From assembly GCA_002701555.1 (NCBI GenBank), contig NZVS01000079.1, forward strand, positions 1-24,096: a stretch of 24,096 bases of DNA, in the 5' to 3' direction. This DNA comes from Alphaproteobacteria bacterium (GTDB taxonomy: Bacteria; Pseudomonadota; Alphaproteobacteria; Micavibrionales; Micavibrionaceae). The position numbers and the translations under genes were made by a program. Under the pieces are notes generated by a model that was not told where the DNA came from, did not search any database, and saw only the letters and a list, made by a program, of their open reading frames with translations. Shown here one piece after another: positions 1-8,545 of the stretch. Within the stretch, counting starts at the first letter, position 1. The number at the start of each line of letters is the position of its first letter.

Positions 1-1
1 T

Positions 2-172
2 CATGAGACTGTAAGCCTCTACCCGTTTTTTCTGGAAGATGTTGCAACTATTAAAGAACTCAACCTAGATGATGGTATTCATCCCAATCTGGAAGGCATA
101 AATGTTATTGTCGAGAACATAAAACCTTATGTCGTTAAGGCTGCAAATTTGGAAAAAGTTGAAGGCAATTAA
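2..172 (+). CDS. GDSL-type esterase / arylesterase (TesA-like), C-terminal end only
   Basis: This is the last 56 codons of a gene that begins before the window. The reading frame ends in TAA. It contains the phrase LYPFFLEDVA followed by DGIHPN, which is block V of the SGNH/GDSL hydrolase family and carries the catalytic Asp and His. In this family the Ser-Asp-His triad hydrolyses short-chain acyl esters, thioesters or lysophospholipids, usually in the periplasm; the serine and oxyanion-hole blocks lie outside the window. The wording around the motif matches the TesA/arylesterase branch common in Alphaproteobacteria. Its stop overlaps the end of the convergent zinc-finger gene by 4 bases. The family call is firm; the substrate is not knowable from this fragment. 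Confidence 0.85.
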   Translation, partial: HETVSLYPFFLEDVATIKELNLDDGIHPNLEGINVIVENIKPYVVKAANLEKVEGN

Positions 173-342
173 TTTGTTTTAGTAAACACGCGGTCACAAT
201 ATCCGCATTCGACGGTGTCGGATTTGTCAAATGTGTAATATACAATTGGGTGGCCTAATGGCCCCATTCCACCATCGCACATGACTTCGTCGGCCTCTTT
301 TGCAACTTTAATGGTTTCAGGGGATTTAAAATTCGGGGTCAT
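169..342 (-). CDS. Zinc-finger CHCC domain protein, 57 aa
   Basis: This small minus-strand ORF starts at ATG 342. Cys22, His31, Cys46 and Cys49 form the C-x8-H-x14-C-x2-C pattern of the zf-CHCC family (PF10276), related to the zinc-binding NDUFS6 subunit of mitochondrial complex I. The context MCDGG.GPLGHP...Y is typical of the family, and the whole protein is essentially this one domain, as in other alphaproteobacterial members. The family is thought to be linked to complex I or to simple zinc binding; the bacterial role is not well defined. It converges on the esterase gene with a 4-base overlap of their ends. No other in-frame ATG lies close upstream, and no strong Shine-Dalgarno is visible. 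Confidence 0.85.
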   Translation of the reverse strand: MTPNFKSPETIKVAKEADEVMCDGGMGPLGHPIVYYTFDKSDTVECGYCDRVFTKTN

Positions 343-407
343 AAATTTTCCAAAGCTTCATATATTTTATTAATGACTTGTTAGACAAAAATTTATACTG
401 TGAGAAC

Positions 408-791
408 ATGAATGTCCAGAATATAGAATGGTGTCTTAGTGAAACAGTTTCTCGAAACCCCGAGAAATATCAGACTGTTGATATTCAAACAGCAAAACTG
501 CTGGATTTATGGAGTAGCTCAATGGTTGCTTTCGAATATCTGCAAAACGGGGCTTTACGCTCAAAAGATGATTTGAAACCAGCCTCACGCGAAAAATTCG
601 ACGAGGCCGAAAAACTTGTCAGTTCTGGAAAGTCTTTACCCCAGCCCCTTCTGGGCATTGGGATATATGACACTTTAGAGATCGCAACACAACGCGCACT
701 TGTGTGCGTGCTGGCAGCTCAAAATGTGCCATCTATTCGTGCAAGCCTGCCTATTTCCATGGAAAAGAAATACAACAAGCTGGTCAAATAA
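408..791 (+). CDS. Hypothetical protein, 127 aa
   Basis: I do not recognise this protein. The ATG at 408 is preferred (a TTG at 378 would add 10 residues) because it is preceded by a weak GAG-type site and no purine-rich site serves the TTG. The product is soluble, with no signal peptide or membrane segment. Its middle is charged (residues about 50-75), followed by a more hydrophobic stretch containing PQPLLGIGIYDTLEIATQRA, which reads like one folded alpha/beta domain. Its stop TAA directly abuts the stop of the convergent acetyltransferase, with zero bases between. A real gene is likely because the frame is open throughout and both neighbours are spaced around it. Confidence 0.6.
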   Translation: MNVQNIEWCLSETVSRNPEKYQTVDIQTAKLLDLWSSSMVAFEYLQNGALRSKDDLKPASREKFDEAEKLVSSGKSLPQPLLGIGIYDTLEIATQRALVCVLAAQNVPSIRASLPISMEKKYNKLVK

Positions 792-1268
792 TCAGACCTG
801 TCTATAAAGCCTGACAATCGGATTTATCAGGTTATATTCCACCTCTTCATACGGGGTAAAACCAAATTTTTTATAAAATGCATAAGTTTTGAGATAGAAT
901 TCGTCACCTGCCTTGGGATTAAGCGTTTCCACTGTAACATGTGAAATTCCCTCATCATATGCTCTTTCCAAAACTCCGCTTACAAGCTGTGCGCCAATGC
1001 CTTTTCTGTGCAGTTCGGGATGAACACCCATCCAGTGAATATTGAGGGCGTTTTTACCTAGCACCTCATCAGACATTTTCTTGTAAACTAGCATGGCTTG
1101 TATCTCATCACACCCATTTGCGCGATAGCCCAGCGCGGCATAGGCGCCTGCCTCTTTTATATATTGGCGGTTAACGCGTGGTATACCAAACCAGTCTGGC
1201 AATGCTTTTATCAAATCACGGCAAGCCCTCTCCCGCTCTGGCGCATCTGTGATTTCAAAAACAGGCAT
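792..1268 (-). CDS. GNAT family N-acetyltransferase
   Basis: The 158-residue length and the motif-A phrase IHWMGVHPELHRKGIGAQLV (residues 77-96, with the acetyl-CoA pyrophosphate loop R88-K-G-I-G-A93) identify a GNAT fold. A following beta strand and helix (VTVETLNP, then FYKKFGF) give motif B, where the F-Y-x-x-x-G-F phrase is typical. The family moves an acetyl group from acetyl-CoA to an amine; the acceptor cannot be told from sequence. The ATG overlaps the cysS stop as TAATG, so translation is probably coupled to cysS and the gene is the last of the Smr-cysS-GNAT operon. Confidence 0.88.
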   Translation of the reverse strand: MPVFEITDAPERERACRDLIKALPDWFGIPRVNRQYIKEAGAYAALGYRANGCDEIQAMLVYKKMSDEVLGKNALNIHWMGVHPELHRKGIGAQLVSGVLERAYDEGISHVTVETLNPKAGDEFYLKTYAFYKKFGFTPYEEVEYNLINPIVRLYRQV

Positions 1269-2614
1269 TAAACCTTTTCCAGGACAGGGCCTTCGGAGGT
1301 GTCTTTAATAACAAGGCCTTTTTCCAAAAGCTGGTCGCGTATTTTATCAGCTGTGGCCCAGTCTTTATTTTTGCGAGCTTCCTCGCGCTTTTGTAAAAGC
1401 GCGTAATCATCCCCTTCCGCCTCCACCGTACGCGTCCAGTTAGCAGGGTCATCCTGTAAAATCCCCAGAACCGCGCCCATTTCCCTTAATTGATATCCGA
1501 ACCCTTTTTTGGCGACCTTATGCAGGAATGACAGGGACAGTGGCACATTCAAGTCATCATAAAGCGCTTTCAAAAAACCTTCCTCCAAAGCCCCATCTTT
1601 TTCCTTCGTAACAGAGTCATTTATGATGCGGTAAAAATCCGAAAGGGTGCTTTCCGTTTGTTCGAGAAGTTTTTCCGACCAGTCAAAAGGCTTCCTGTAA
1701 TGAGTCGATAAAAGCGCGAGGCGGATAATTTCCCCCTTAACGCCTTTTTGCAGTAGATCATGTGATAAAACCACATTGCCAAGTGATTTGGACATTTTCT
1801 CGCCTTCAACAGTTACAAAACCATTATGCACCCAGTATTTTGAAAAGGCCGATAAATCATCTTCCGAACCATGCGCGCAGCAGGATTGCGCAATCTCATT
1901 TTCATGATGCGGAAATTTCAGATCAGCACCCCCGCCATGAATATCAAAAGGCAGGCCAAGATGTTCTTCTGCCATGGCGGAACATTCGATATGCCACCCC
2001 GGGCGGCCATACCCCCATGGGGATTCCCAGCCAGTTTCTTCTTCCGAGCTGGGTTTCCACAAAACAAAATCTGCCGGATCTTTTTTAAAGCCTGCCACTT
2101 CGACGCGGGCGCCTGCAATTTGCTCATCGCGGCTGCGCCCTGATAGCCCCCCATATTTTTCAAACGAGGGTACGTTGAAAAGTACGTGTCCATCCGCCTC
2201 ATAGGCGTGGCCTTGCTCCACCAGTTTTTCAATCAGGGCAACCATATGGGTAATGTGGTCTGTGGCTTTAGGCTGCACTTCAGGCATTTTATTACCTAGA
2301 GCGGTCATATCCTCATTATATATGCGAGTATATTTTTCAGTGATATTTGAAATTGTCTCCCCTGTTTCTTTAGAGGCGGCCATAATCTTGTCGTCTACAT
2401 CCGTAATATTGGAAACATATGTTACCTTTGGATAAAGCGTGCGAAGAACGCGCGCCAGAACATCAAATACTACCGCCATGCGGGCATTGCCTATATGGGT
2501 GAAGCTGTAAACAGTTGGCCCGCACGCATATAAGCGTACATTGTCTGTGTTTACCGGTTTGAAAACTTCTTTCTTCCGATTGAGAGAGTTATATAACTTT
2601 AAATCTTGGGACAT
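1268..2614 (-). CDS. cysS: Cysteine--tRNA ligase
   Basis: This is a full-length 448-aa class I aminoacyl-tRNA synthetase that charges tRNA-Cys in the cytoplasm. The HIGH-type signature is H40-I-G-N43 and the KMSKS loop is 273-277. The zinc-site residues that select cysteine are all visible: C31, C211, H236 and E240, the last two in the PHHENE phrase. The Rossmann core is followed by the DALR helical domain from about residue 320, and the C terminus carries the usual EGP.LE tail. The gene lies 15 bases after the Smr gene and overlaps the following GNAT start by one base. Nothing is missing or unusual. Confidence 0.98.
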   Translation of the reverse strand: MSQDLKLYNSLNRKKEVFKPVNTDNVRLYACGPTVYSFTHIGNARMAVVFDVLARVLRTLYPKVTYVSNITDVDDKIMAASKETGETISNITEKYTRIYNEDMTALGNKMPEVQPKATDHITHMVALIEKLVEQGHAYEADGHVLFNVPSFEKYGGLSGRSRDEQIAGARVEVAGFKKDPADFVLWKPSSEEETGWESPWGYGRPGWHIECSAMAEEHLGLPFDIHGGGADLKFPHHENEIAQSCCAHGSEDDLSAFSKYWVHNGFVTVEGEKMSKSLGNVVLSHDLLQKGVKGEIIRLALLSTHYRKPFDWSEKLLEQTESTLSDFYRIINDSVTKEKDGALEEGFLKALYDDLNVPLSLSFLHKVAKKGFGYQLREMGAVLGILQDDPANWTRTVEAEGDDYALLQKREEARKNKDWATADKIRDQLLEKGLVIKDTSEGPVLEKV

Positions 2615-2629
2615 GAGGACATTATCCTG

Positions 2630-3190
2630 TTATTGGTTTCTTTTGCGTCTTAAATAAATGTAGAAGGCACCTGCGCCGCCATGCTTTGGTCGTGCCTGCA
2701 CATGTTGCAGGACAATATTAGATAAATCATTTCCATTCAGCCATTCAGGCAGCTTTTTTCTTAAAACCCCCCGCTCATCTTCCATCCAGTGTTCAGGATT
2801 AACCGAGCGCGCCCCTTTACCCGTAATTACCAGAACGCATCTTTTATTACTGCTATACGAGTTTTTTATAAATGACTTTAGTGCATTATGCGCCTCTGCC
2901 TGACGCATGCCATGCAAGTCCAATTCTCCATCAATGGGCAATTCCCCTTTTTCGAGTTTCTTACGAGTATTGCCATCTATATCACGTCCCTGAGGTTGGC
3001 GGGGGTTTTTCGTCTTTTTCTCTTTCGTGGGGGCAGGTTTTGGTTCTTCTGGTACTTTTGTTACCTGTTCTTCGACTACAGCTGTGTCATCGTCGTTTTG
3101 CTCTTTTTGAGTTAACGCAGGCGAAGACGGCGCAAGGGGTTTGACATCCTGCGTAAAATAATCCCATATATCGTCGTCATTACCTGACAT
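2630..3190 (-). CDS. Smr domain-containing protein
   Basis: The ATG at 3190 gives 186 aa; an upstream TTG at 3205 is less likely. The N-terminal 75 residues are charged and proline-rich, probably a disordered linker. The C-terminal half is a small MutS-related (Smr) domain: L90-D-L-H-G94, the TGKG loop at 123-126, and the closing GGAGAFYIYLRR at 171-182. Stand-alone Smr proteins of this layout (like E. coli SmrA/SmrB) are nucleic-acid endonucleases; SmrB cleaves mRNA at collided ribosomes. Whether this one does the same is inference. It heads the operon with cysS, and only 44 bases separate it from the divergent lysA, so both promoters must share that gap. Confidence 0.9.
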   Translation of the reverse strand: MSGNDDDIWDYFTQDVKPLAPSSPALTQKEQNDDDTAVVEEQVTKVPEEPKPAPTKEKKTKNPRQPQGRDIDGNTRKKLEKGELPIDGELDLHGMRQAEAHNALKSFIKNSYSSNKRCVLVITGKGARSVNPEHWMEDERGVLRKKLPEWLNGNDLSNIVLQHVQARPKHGGAGAFYIYLRRKRNQ

Positions 3191-3234
3191 CAAAGTTATT
3201 TCCAATCACTTTCTAAAAGTATATTCTGCAGACT

Positions 3235-4514
3235 ATGAAAACACATTTTCTCCGAAAAGACGATAAACAAATCCACGCGGAAGACGTGCCTTTATCCGTT
3301 CTTGCCAAAGAATTCGGTACGCCATCTTATATATACTGCCTTTCTACAATCAAGGCGCAATATGAAACGTTAAGTACAACCTTTGCTGAAATCTTACCTG
3401 AACACAGACAGCCCCTGCTATGCTATGCCTGCAAAGCCAATTCTAATAAAGCCATATTGAGTGCCCTTAGAAACTGGGGCGCCGGGCTTGAAATTGTGTC
3501 GGGCAACGAACTGATAAGAGGTTTGAATGCTGGTTTCGACCCTGACAAGATTGTTTTTACAGGTGTCGGAAAAACAGATGATGAAATTGAGGCGGCGCTG
3601 AAATCGGGTATTCACCAGATTAATGTTGAATCTATATTTGAAATCAGTCAAATCGACAAAATTGCCAGGGCACTAGGTCTTGTTGCAAAAGTCGTTTTTC
3701 GTCTGAACCCTGATGTATGGGGGGAGGGCATAGTAAAATTTCAACGGGACGCAAGCGGGACAAGTTCGGTCTTTCTGCAGATCGCGTTATAAAATCCTAT
3801 GAAATTGCCGCCGGCCTTGAGAATGTTGATGCAATAGGCCTGTCAATGCACATAGGATCACAAGTTTTTGAAGTTTCTGCTTTCGAAAAAGCCTTCCAAA
3901 AACTGCCAGAACTTGTGAAAACTTTAAGGGATCAAGGTCACACAGTTTCCAGATTAGATATAGGGGGCGGATTTCCCATTCAATACAGTGATGAAAGCCT
4001 GCTTGATCTAAAAGCTTATGCTGAATGGGTTCGTGATATTATCGTTCCGCTTGAAACCGAAATTATAATGGAGCCAGGCCGATTTCTAGTTGGAAATGCG
4101 GGTGGTCTTCTGACGCGCGTTATAAGTGTTAAGGAAACTGACGAGATTGATTTTCTTATCACAGATGGGGCAATGAACGACCTTATTCGTCCAACGCTTT
4201 ATGATGCTTTCCATGAGATAGAAGCAGTTAAATCGCCCGCCACCTCAAAAACATATTCTGTGACAGGCCCGGTATGTGAAAGCGGTGACATGTTTGGGCA
4301 TGACAGGAGCCTCCCCGATATGACGGCAGGTGATTTATGTCTTATAAAATCAGCTGGGGCTTACGGCTTTTGCATGGCCTCCAACTATAACTCTCGTGTG
4401 TTACCTGCAGAAATCCTTGTTTACGGTGAAAAATATCAGCTTATTCGTCCACGCCAGACATTGGAGGACATCATCAATGTTGAAAAAGTACCGGAATGGG
4501 TTGAAAACCTGTAA
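3235..4514 (+). pseudogene. lysA: Diaminopimelate decarboxylase, interrupted by a -1 frameshift
   Basis: LysA is the PLP enzyme that removes CO2 from meso-diaminopimelate to make lysine. Two overlapping frames together cover the family: 3235-3792 holds the start, the PLP lysine (K67 in CYACKAN) and FRLNPDV; the +2 frame from about 3720 holds GGHSKISTGRK, the phosphate-binding GGGFP, EPGR, the CESGD motif and AGAYGFCMASNYN. The switch falls at a run of six G (3719-3724). One more G would join the frames into 426 aa, the normal family length. The rebuilt junction reads V-W-G-G-G-H where the family usually has V-D-A-G-T/G-H, so more than one base may be wrong or altered. A sequencing or assembly error is at least as likely as true loss. 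Confidence 0.85.
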
Positions 4515-4591
4515 ATAAGCGTTGAAGGCGAAGGGTTTTTTACCCTATCGTAGTATTAATTTCTGAAAGCCATTTAACTTTTGAAAGCCCT

Positions 4592-5272
4592 ATGAAACGT
4601 ATTTTTCTAGCCTTTTCTGTCCTTATCCTTTTTAGCATGCCTGCTGCTGCACAGCTTCTTGAGGAGGCGACCAATTCCAGAGAAGTTGCCATGATCTTTC
4701 ATAAAATCTCTAACATTAAACCTGATTATGGCTTGTGGGCATCTTATACACAGGAATACGGTACGGCATTGGCAGAAAGCAAGGAGGAGGTGTTAGAGGA
4801 GGAAACTTTAAAAATGCAATTGGCTTATGCCAATTTGAATGTTGATTACCCGAAGATCGTCGTGCGCACATCAGTTAAGGCCGATGTAAAACAAGGACGT
4901 AATGCTGTTCTCGAACTCGATTTTGAAGCACCCGATCCAATTTATTTTCCCTATCATTTTGCAGAACGCGATTATGCCGTTATTGCGGAAAATATTGATG
5001 TCCTAAAAAACATCCCGCTTGGTGTTTTAGAAGCTTCCTATATTCGTAATAAGCTACCTCTTGATAAGAAGGTTTATCTTGTTATGAGTGCAATCCCTTA
5101 TAAAACGGATGCTAAAAATCCTTTTGTTGTAGAGGGCACACCGTTTTGGCTGATGCTTTCTAAAATCGCGACCCTGGAAATTTACAACCGTGATCTTGAA
5201 AGTCTTTGGTCTTGGAAGGCAAGCTGGTATACTAAAGCCATGATGAGTGCGAATAAGAACTCAAACCTTTAG
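4592..5272 (+). CDS. Exported hypothetical protein, 226 aa
   Basis: I do not recognise the family. Residues 1-20 form a clear Sec signal peptide: MKRIF, a hydrophobic core, then PAAA before Q21 as a likely signal peptidase I site (A-A-A). No lipobox cysteine is present, so the mature 206-aa protein is probably periplasmic. The mature part has an early helical region rich in Glu (about 55-75) and then beta-rich stretches with many Tyr, Phe and Trp. It follows lysA by 77 bases and precedes the next hypothetical gene by 16 bases, so it could start or belong to the run that ends with dgkA. The signal peptide and open frame make the gene itself secure. Confidence 0.75.
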   Translation: MKRIFLAFSVLILFSMPAAAQLLEEATNSREVAMIFHKISNIKPDYGLWASYTQEYGTALAESKEEVLEEETLKMQLAYANLNVDYPKIVVRTSVKADVKQGRNAVLELDFEAPDPIYFPYHFAERDYAVIAENIDVLKNIPLGVLEASYIRNKLPLDKKVYLVMSAIPYKTDAKNPFVVEGTPFWLMLSKIATLEIYNRDLESLWSWKASWYTKAMMSANKNSNL

Positions 5273-5288
5273 TAAATAATGGCTTTTC

Positions 5289-5921
5289 ATGCTGTCTCAC
5301 ATTGACCCACTTTTTAAAACTCTTTTTCGTAAAACCGAAGACACAGATGCGCGGCAAGAGATAAAACGCGAAGAGACAACCTATTTGGGACGCGACAGCG
5401 ATGGGCGGAAGAAAAAGTCGTTTGATGAAGATCTTTACAATGATACCGCCGAAGTTTCGATAGAAGGCCTTATTACCTTACTCGATGATGCATTAGAGCA
5501 AGAAAGCCAATCCGGACAAGAGCATGCTTTTTCAGATATGGCGCAACAGATGACGTCTTCTTTCGAAGATGATATCGATAACCAGCCTAATAAAACCGCG
5601 GGAAATACGGATAAAATCAGCGACAATCCAGAAGACAGCGAAAAAATGATGCCTGCAGGCTCTTACCAAGCAGCTTCCGCATATCAGAATACGGCACAAA
5701 AAATAGAGGGGCGTGAATATGCAGGCCGCCGAAAACCAAATCCCGAAGACACAGCGCATGTCATAACGATGGATACTGATGATAGAAAAGCAATTGAAAG
5801 TTTGAGAGAAAGTCTGCGTGTTCTTTTACGCAACGGCGCCTCGACATTGACTATGAGCCGAAGTGGGACATTTTTTGAAAGTCTGTCGCAAGCCATTGAA
5901 GACCATAACCAGTCAGTGTAG
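5289..5921 (+). CDS. Hypothetical hydrophilic protein, 210 aa
   Basis: I do not recognise this protein. It is strongly hydrophilic, with long Asp/Glu/Gln/Asn/Ser-rich stretches (residues about 15-60 and 75-165) that look disordered, and no signal peptide or membrane segment. Two parts look ordered: a short acidic helix near 55-75 (SIEGLITLLDDALEQE) and a C-terminal helix around 165-205. The start at 5289 has no visible Shine-Dalgarno, so an internal start is possible. It is 16 bases after the exported protein and 9 bases before yqgE on the same strand, which favours a real gene in one transcription unit. Function unknown. Confidence 0.6.
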   Translation: MLSHIDPLFKTLFRKTEDTDARQEIKREETTYLGRDSDGRKKKSFDEDLYNDTAEVSIEGLITLLDDALEQESQSGQEHAFSDMAQQMTSSFEDDIDNQPNKTAGNTDKISDNPEDSEKMMPAGSYQAASAYQNTAQKIEGREYAGRRKPNPEDTAHVITMDTDDRKAIESLRESLRVLLRNGASTLTMSRSGTFFESLSQAIEDHNQSV

Positions 5922-5930
5922 TTTAATAAA

Positions 5931-6503
5931 ATGTCCAGATCAGACGAAACATCCCTCATTGGCAAGCTACTCCTTGCCACACCCCAGATTGGCGATCCTC
6001 GCTTTGCCCAAGCCGCAATTTTTATATGTGCTCATGATGAACATGGTGCGATGGGTCTGGTCGTTAACCAGAAAATGCCTAATGTTAAACCTGATCATCT
6101 TTTCGAACAACTTAACATCGAAAAGAACGAAACGGCGCAGGTCCTTCTTCCTGTCATGCAAGGCGGCCCCGTTGATATGGCACGCGGTTTTTTATTACAT
6201 AGCAAAGATTATAAACAAAAAGATACCGTGGATGTTAATGAAGAATTTTCCGTCACGGGAACTCTTGAAGCATTACGTTGTATCGCCGCCGGTGAAGGTC
6301 CTAAAGATAAAATTTTTATGCTGGGATATGCTGGATGGGGTGAAGGTCAATTGGAGCAAGAATTATCAGAAAATGCATGGCTGGTTATTGCAGCGACACC
6401 TGACTTAATATTTAAGACAGCTACAGATCAATTATGGTTGACCGCTGTTAATATGCTGGGTATTGACCCATCACATTTATCCGGTGAGGCGGGCCATGCG
6501 TAA
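5931..6503 (+). CDS. YqgE/AlgH family protein (UPF0301)
   Basis: The 190-aa protein matches the single-domain UPF0301 (YqgE/AlgH) family along its length. Seen in sequence are the opening GKLLLATPQIGDPRFAQAAI, the HDEHGAMGLVVN phrase, the QGGPVD..RGF..H block, and the late GYAGWGEGQLE.EL..NAW motif that is diagnostic of the family. The family has no agreed biochemical activity; the name AlgH comes from a regulatory phenotype reported in Pseudomonas. The gene overlaps the dgkA start by 8 bases, which suggests translational coupling. Confidence 0.93.
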   Translation: MSRSDETSLIGKLLLATPQIGDPRFAQAAIFICAHDEHGAMGLVVNQKMPNVKPDHLFEQLNIEKNETAQVLLPVMQGGPVDMARGFLLHSKDYKQKDTVDVNEEFSVTGTLEALRCIAAGEGPKDKIFMLGYAGWGEGQLEQELSENAWLVIAATPDLIFKTATDQLWLTAVNMLGIDPSHLSGEAGHA

Positions 6504-6870
6504 GCTGCGCAATGATAATCTATCAAAATCTTTCAAACATCTTTTTGACGCTTTTTTCTATTCAATGGCAGGATTAAAGAGCTGTTTTAAAAACGAGACT
6601 GCATTTCGACAAGAGTGTTTTTTGGCGCTTATAGCGCTCCCCTTGTCTTTTTACCTTGGTCAAACTGGCGTGGAAAAAGCACTTTTGGCTGGCACTTTCC
6701 TGATGATTATGGTTGTAGAGCTTTTAAATGCATCCCTGGAAAAAACTGTCGACCGCATATCTTTGGAAAGGCACGACCTATCCAAACAAGCCAAAGACAT
6801 GGGTTCTGCAGCCGTTTTTGTGGCAATCCTTGTAGCAGCAGTAACCTGGATATGCATTCTTTTTGGCTAA
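6496..6870 (+). CDS. dgkA: Diacylglycerol kinase (prokaryotic, integral membrane)
   Basis: DgkA phosphorylates diacylglycerol in the inner membrane and returns it to phospholipid synthesis. The ATG at 6496 gives 124 aa, the usual size, and starts inside the end of yqgE; an in-frame TTG 33 bases earlier would only add residues not typical of the family. Key residues match E. coli DgkA: E75 and E82 in VVELLNASLE (E69 and E76), N78, the VDRIS..RH..S segment, and K100-D-M-G-S-A-A (K94/D95 region). Three membrane helices are visible at about 42-58, 62-80 and 104-123. The gene is the last of the plus-strand run and converges on the S41 peptidase with 12 bases between stops. Confidence 0.95.
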   Translation: MRKLRNDNLSKSFKHLFDAFFYSMAGLKSCFKNETAFRQECFLALIALPLSFYLGQTGVEKALLAGTFLMIMVVELLNASLEKTVDRISLERHDLSKQAKDMGSAAVFVAILVAAVTWICILFG

Positions 6871-6882
6871 TATTCCTGAGGA

Positions 6883-8460
6883 TTAACCGGCAGGCTGGAA
6901 GGTAATATCACTAGGATTTACAGGCACAGTTCTTGTATAAGGTGAATCATAACCCAATGCCTCGTAGGCACACGCTAAATCAAAATCCATTTTATCTTTA
7001 ATTATATATTCTCCGGCAGTATTAAAGTCATAAGTTATACTTTCAACAGGAGTGCATATAGCATTCGTACGAAACTCATCTTGAAGTCCCGTATTTAAGG
7101 GTCGAACAGAACCAGCCCGCTGGTATTCCCGAGTATAGTTAGGACGCTCTACTCCCTCCACCCTCACATCCGGCGTAACCCCGGACCATTGGATCGCGTC
7201 GCCAGACGGGGATATGTAATAATCGCTAGTCAATTTAAGTTGCCCGCCATCCGGCAATTTATAATATCTTTGTATTACACCCTTCCCGAAAGATCTCACC
7301 CCGACTATTTTGGCACGGCCATTATCCTGCAGTGCGCCGGCAGTAAGCTCGGAGGCCGATGCAGAATATCCATCTGTTATAATAACGATAGGTGCTCCCC
7401 GCGCTATATCCCCTCTCTCAGCCACAATGCGACCGCTTGTTCCGCCTGTCCGTCCTTGACGCAGGGCGATCTCTCCCTCATCAAGAAAAGCATCCACTAT
7501 TTCTACAGCCTCTGAAACCAGTCCGCCACCGTTTCCCCTAAGGTCTATTACAAAGCCTGCCATATTTTGATTAACGTCATACATTTTTTTGATGGAAGAT
7601 TTCAAATCATCGGCAACACCTTGCTGAAAACTATCAATTTTTATGTAGCCGATATTATTTTCAAGAACTCTTGAGCTTAACCAATGCCTTGTGATTTCAT
7701 TTCGTGTGACAGTCACATCGAAAGGAGAGGTGTCGGTTCCTCTTATAATCGTAAACACAACATTCGTACCTTTTTCTCCACCTATCGCTCGACTTATATC
7801 CTCACTTCCCATGTCTTGGACAGACTTTCCATCAATGTGGGTTATAAAATCCCGCGGGTTTAAACCCGCATTATGACCGGGGCCGCTCTCTATCGTCGAA
7901 AGGATTTCAATTAAACCTGAATTTGGACTTTGCAGATCTTCATTATCCTGTTTGCGGTAGGTTATGCCAACACCAACATATTTGGAAGAACGTTTTTCCC
8001 TAAAGATTTCATACTCTTCTTTACTGATATAATCGGAATGGCGGTCTATTTTATTGACCATTAAATCCATTGCCCTGATACTTACATTTCTAAGCTCTAG
8101 CTGTGTTTTTCCAGTTATTGCAGCGATTTCCGGTAGTGAGGCAAAGGTTTCCTTAATATCTTCAAGTGACATATTTTCCGTCACGGGAACAAACATATTC
8201 ATTTCCTGGGCTATGTACTGAAGAGCCTCTGTTCCAAGCTTCGACATATCAGGTTGTGCGATTGAACGCTCTTCGACTGTCTGAATAATTTCTTCGAAAG
8301 TTCTTCTGATAATTCTGAAGTTGCGCCTGTCCTGGACATCTCCAGCCATGGTTACTACGTCAGTATCCTCCGAGGCCACATCATAAGCGTTTAAAGGTGC
8401 CGCCGCCATCAAAGCACCGCCAAGAGCAGTCGACACCAATGTCGATTTTAAAAAGTCCAT
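6883..8460 (-). CDS. S41 family C-terminal processing peptidase, exported (paralogue 1)
   Basis: The 525-aa protein has a signal peptide (residues 1-25, ending PLNA), an N-terminal helical region, a PDZ domain (about 180-245, with GPGHNAGLNPRDFITHIDG) and an S41 catalytic domain. Aligned to the known Tsp/CtpA spacing, the serine is S368 in YSASASE, the lysine K393 in FGKG and the glutamine Q397; D379 also matches. Such enzymes trim or degrade periplasmic proteins from the C terminus. A distinctive tail carries C469 and C497, placed like the pair in the next gene and probably disulfide-bonded. It lies 85 bases after its paralogue; ATG 8460 is preceded by a good AGGGA site. Confidence 0.92.
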   Translation of the reverse strand: MDFLKSTLVSTALGGALMAAAPLNAYDVASEDTDVVTMAGDVQDRRNFRIIRRTFEEIIQTVEERSIAQPDMSKLGTEALQYIAQEMNMFVPVTENMSLEDIKETFASLPEIAAITGKTQLELRNVSIRAMDLMVNKIDRHSDYISKEEYEIFREKRSSKYVGVGITYRKQDNEDLQSPNSGLIEILSTIESGPGHNAGLNPRDFITHIDGKSVQDMGSEDISRAIGGEKGTNVVFTIIRGTDTSPFDVTVTRNEITRHWLSSRVLENNIGYIKIDSFQQGVADDLKSSIKKMYDVNQNMAGFVIDLRGNGGGLVSEAVEIVDAFLDEGEIALRQGRTGGTSGRIVAERGDIARGAPIVIITDGYSASASELTAGALQDNGRAKIVGVRSFGKGVIQRYYKLPDGGQLKLTSDYYISPSGDAIQWSGVTPDVRVEGVERPNYTREYQRAGSVRPLNTGLQDEFRTNAICTPVESITYDFNTAGEYIIKDKMDFDLACAYEALGYDSPYTRTVPVNPSDITFQPAG

Positions 8461-8480
8461 TTTTTTCCCTGTTTAATAGC

Positions 8481-8501
8481 AGGCCATCTTTATTGTGGCC
8501 T
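8481..8501. other. Hairpin between the two S41 genes
   Basis: AGGCCA and TGGCCT pair as a perfect 6-bp stem around a 9-base loop. On the plus strand it is followed by a T-rich tract, giving a terminator-like shape, but no plus-strand gene ends nearby. On the minus strand it lies in the leader of S41 paralogue 1, about 20 bases before its start codon, where it could affect translation or protect mRNA. No role can be assigned from sequence alone. Confidence 0.35.
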
Positions 8502-8545
8502 TTCTATTTTTTTATTTTACTCAGTAAGGAGTGAAAAGCAAGCGC

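Noticed and set aside
4531..4546. AGGGT-TTTTTT-ACCCT hairpin after lysA
   Set aside because: The stem has only five pairs and no U-tract behind it on either strand in the right place, so it is not called a terminator.
5863..6408. 181-codon plus-strand ORF overlapping yqgE in another frame
   Set aside because: The yqgE frame carries all family blocks; the other frame has a composition of random translation and no motif.
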